A stretch of 64,000 nucleotides of DNA from JAAFHB01 sp963675995 (lineage in GTDB: Bacteria; Bacteroidota; Bacteroidia; Bacteroidales; Prolixibacteraceae): positions 1 to 64,000 of the forward strand of contig CAXXIY010000001.1 in NCBI GenBank assembly GCA_963675995.2, in the 5' to 3' direction. Below are positions 63,653-64,000 of this stretch, in pieces (position 1 is the stretch's first letter; each line of letters begins with the position of its first letter). The translations under genes and the position numbers were made by a program. The notes under the pieces are model-generated. The model worked only from the letters and a program-made list of their open reading frames with translations, made no database searches and was not told where the DNA came from.

Positions 63653-64000
63653 TCAGTTTTCCAAGAATATACTTGGCTCATTCTTATTCATTTCTATTCT
63701 TGGGATAAATTTTAGCATTAAAAGGAAGGCAATCGGGTACATGATCCCGGAATACCACCACAGTGAACCGTACGAAAAATTGGTCACAACGTATCCGATG
63801 AATGGATTAATGGCCAGCGCCGAAACCGCACCTGCAGAACCAGATAAACCAACAACGGTTGAGGTTACCCGTTTCCCAAACAGATCGCTGATTGCGGTAA
63901 TGTAGTTGGTAATCCACAAGCCGTGAGCTAAAAAGGCCAGTGTCATTAATCCAACGATAATGATATAAGAATGGATAAAGCCTACAGATACGATTGGTAT
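63653..64000 (-). CDS. MFS transporter, C-terminal part, cut by window edge
   Basis: The minus-strand frame is open to the right edge and ends at 63653, giving 115 residues of the C-terminal part. About four membrane helices can be seen, with GLSGSAGAVSALAINPFIGYVV in the middle, typical of the anion:cation symporter (hexuronate transporter ExuT-like) branch of MFS. It probably brings the freed monosaccharide or sugar acid into the cytosol. The isomerase-like gene starts 58 bp downstream, so the two likely act in one pathway. The N-terminus lies outside. Confidence 0.85.
   Translation of the reverse strand: MPIVSVGFIHSYIIIVGLMTLAFLAHGLWITNYITAISDLFGKRVTSTVVGLSGSAGAVSALAINPFIGYVVTNFSYGSLWWYSGIMYPIAFLLMLKFIPRIEMNKNEPSIFLEN

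Noticed and set aside
1..64000. CRISPR arrays, IS elements, rRNA, toxin-antitoxin or defence genes
   Set aside because: No regular spaced repeats, transposase motifs, rRNA sequence or defence domains were seen on either strand.

Overview
The window looks like a chromosomal segment of a Bacteroidota bacterium, probably of the Bacteroidales type. Signs are tandem SusC/SusD pairs, a DUF1735-type surface lipoprotein, a DUF4251 protein, a LolA-like gene next to ftsK, PorT-like outer-membrane barrels, and several upstream regions with the TAnnTTTG -7 box of this phylum instead of sigma70-type -35/-10 elements. Base composition is AT-rich and SD-like ribosome binding sites are absent, as usual in this group.

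Region 1 (1-22.8 kb) is core metabolism with mixed orientation. It holds a truncated FabH-like synthase preceded by a TetR regulator, a QueD/PTPS-like enzyme, a DUF4251 protein, an LTA-synthase-like membrane sulfatase, GTP-dependent PEP carboxykinase, and a class I aminotransferase with an XRE-cupin regulator. Next come xerD, then aroQ and pyruvate kinase, an outer-membrane barrel, LolA, FtsK, carbamate kinase plus ornithine carbamoyltransferase, a YqhD-like alcohol dehydrogenase, and a ferrous-iron locus (FeoA-FeoB fusion plus a 57-residue Cys-rich FeoB-associated peptide). The region ends with tRNA-Arg(ACG), its promoter and its terminator. Directly behind the tRNA is a gene-free stretch with a tandem 11-bp repeat that looks like an integration scar.

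Region 2 (23.0 kb to the right edge) is one very large polysaccharide utilisation locus, all on the minus strand and read right to left. The order is: truncated MFS transporter; L-arabinose/L-fucose isomerase-like enzyme; SusC, SusD, SusC, SusD; surface lipoprotein; a 287-bp gap with an imperfect inverted repeat; GH127; two tandem GH5-like lipoproteins; an SGNH esterase; a GH-A clan hydrolase. Then follow a tight four-gene redox/transport module (Tat-exported gluconate-dehydrogenase-type small subunit, GMC oxidoreductase, nine-heme cytochrome c, MFS symporter), a GH2, an 845-residue protein of no family I recognise, a second GH2, GH92, GH31, a second GH127 and a sialate O-acetylesterase-type enzyme. 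The two GH127 enzymes and the isomerase suggest that arabinofuranose is released and used. GH2, GH92 and GH31 indicate that the substrate is a heteroglycan or glycoconjugate, and I cannot name it. No dedicated regulator (hybrid two-component system, SusR, ECF sigma/anti-sigma, AraC) lies in the part visible here.

The most interesting parts are the electron-transfer sugar-oxidation module inside the glycan locus and the 845-residue protein, whose layout (barrel-like domain, GATase-like domain, beta domain) suggests an undescribed glycoside hydrolase family. All family calls are from reading the sequence; no database search was possible.
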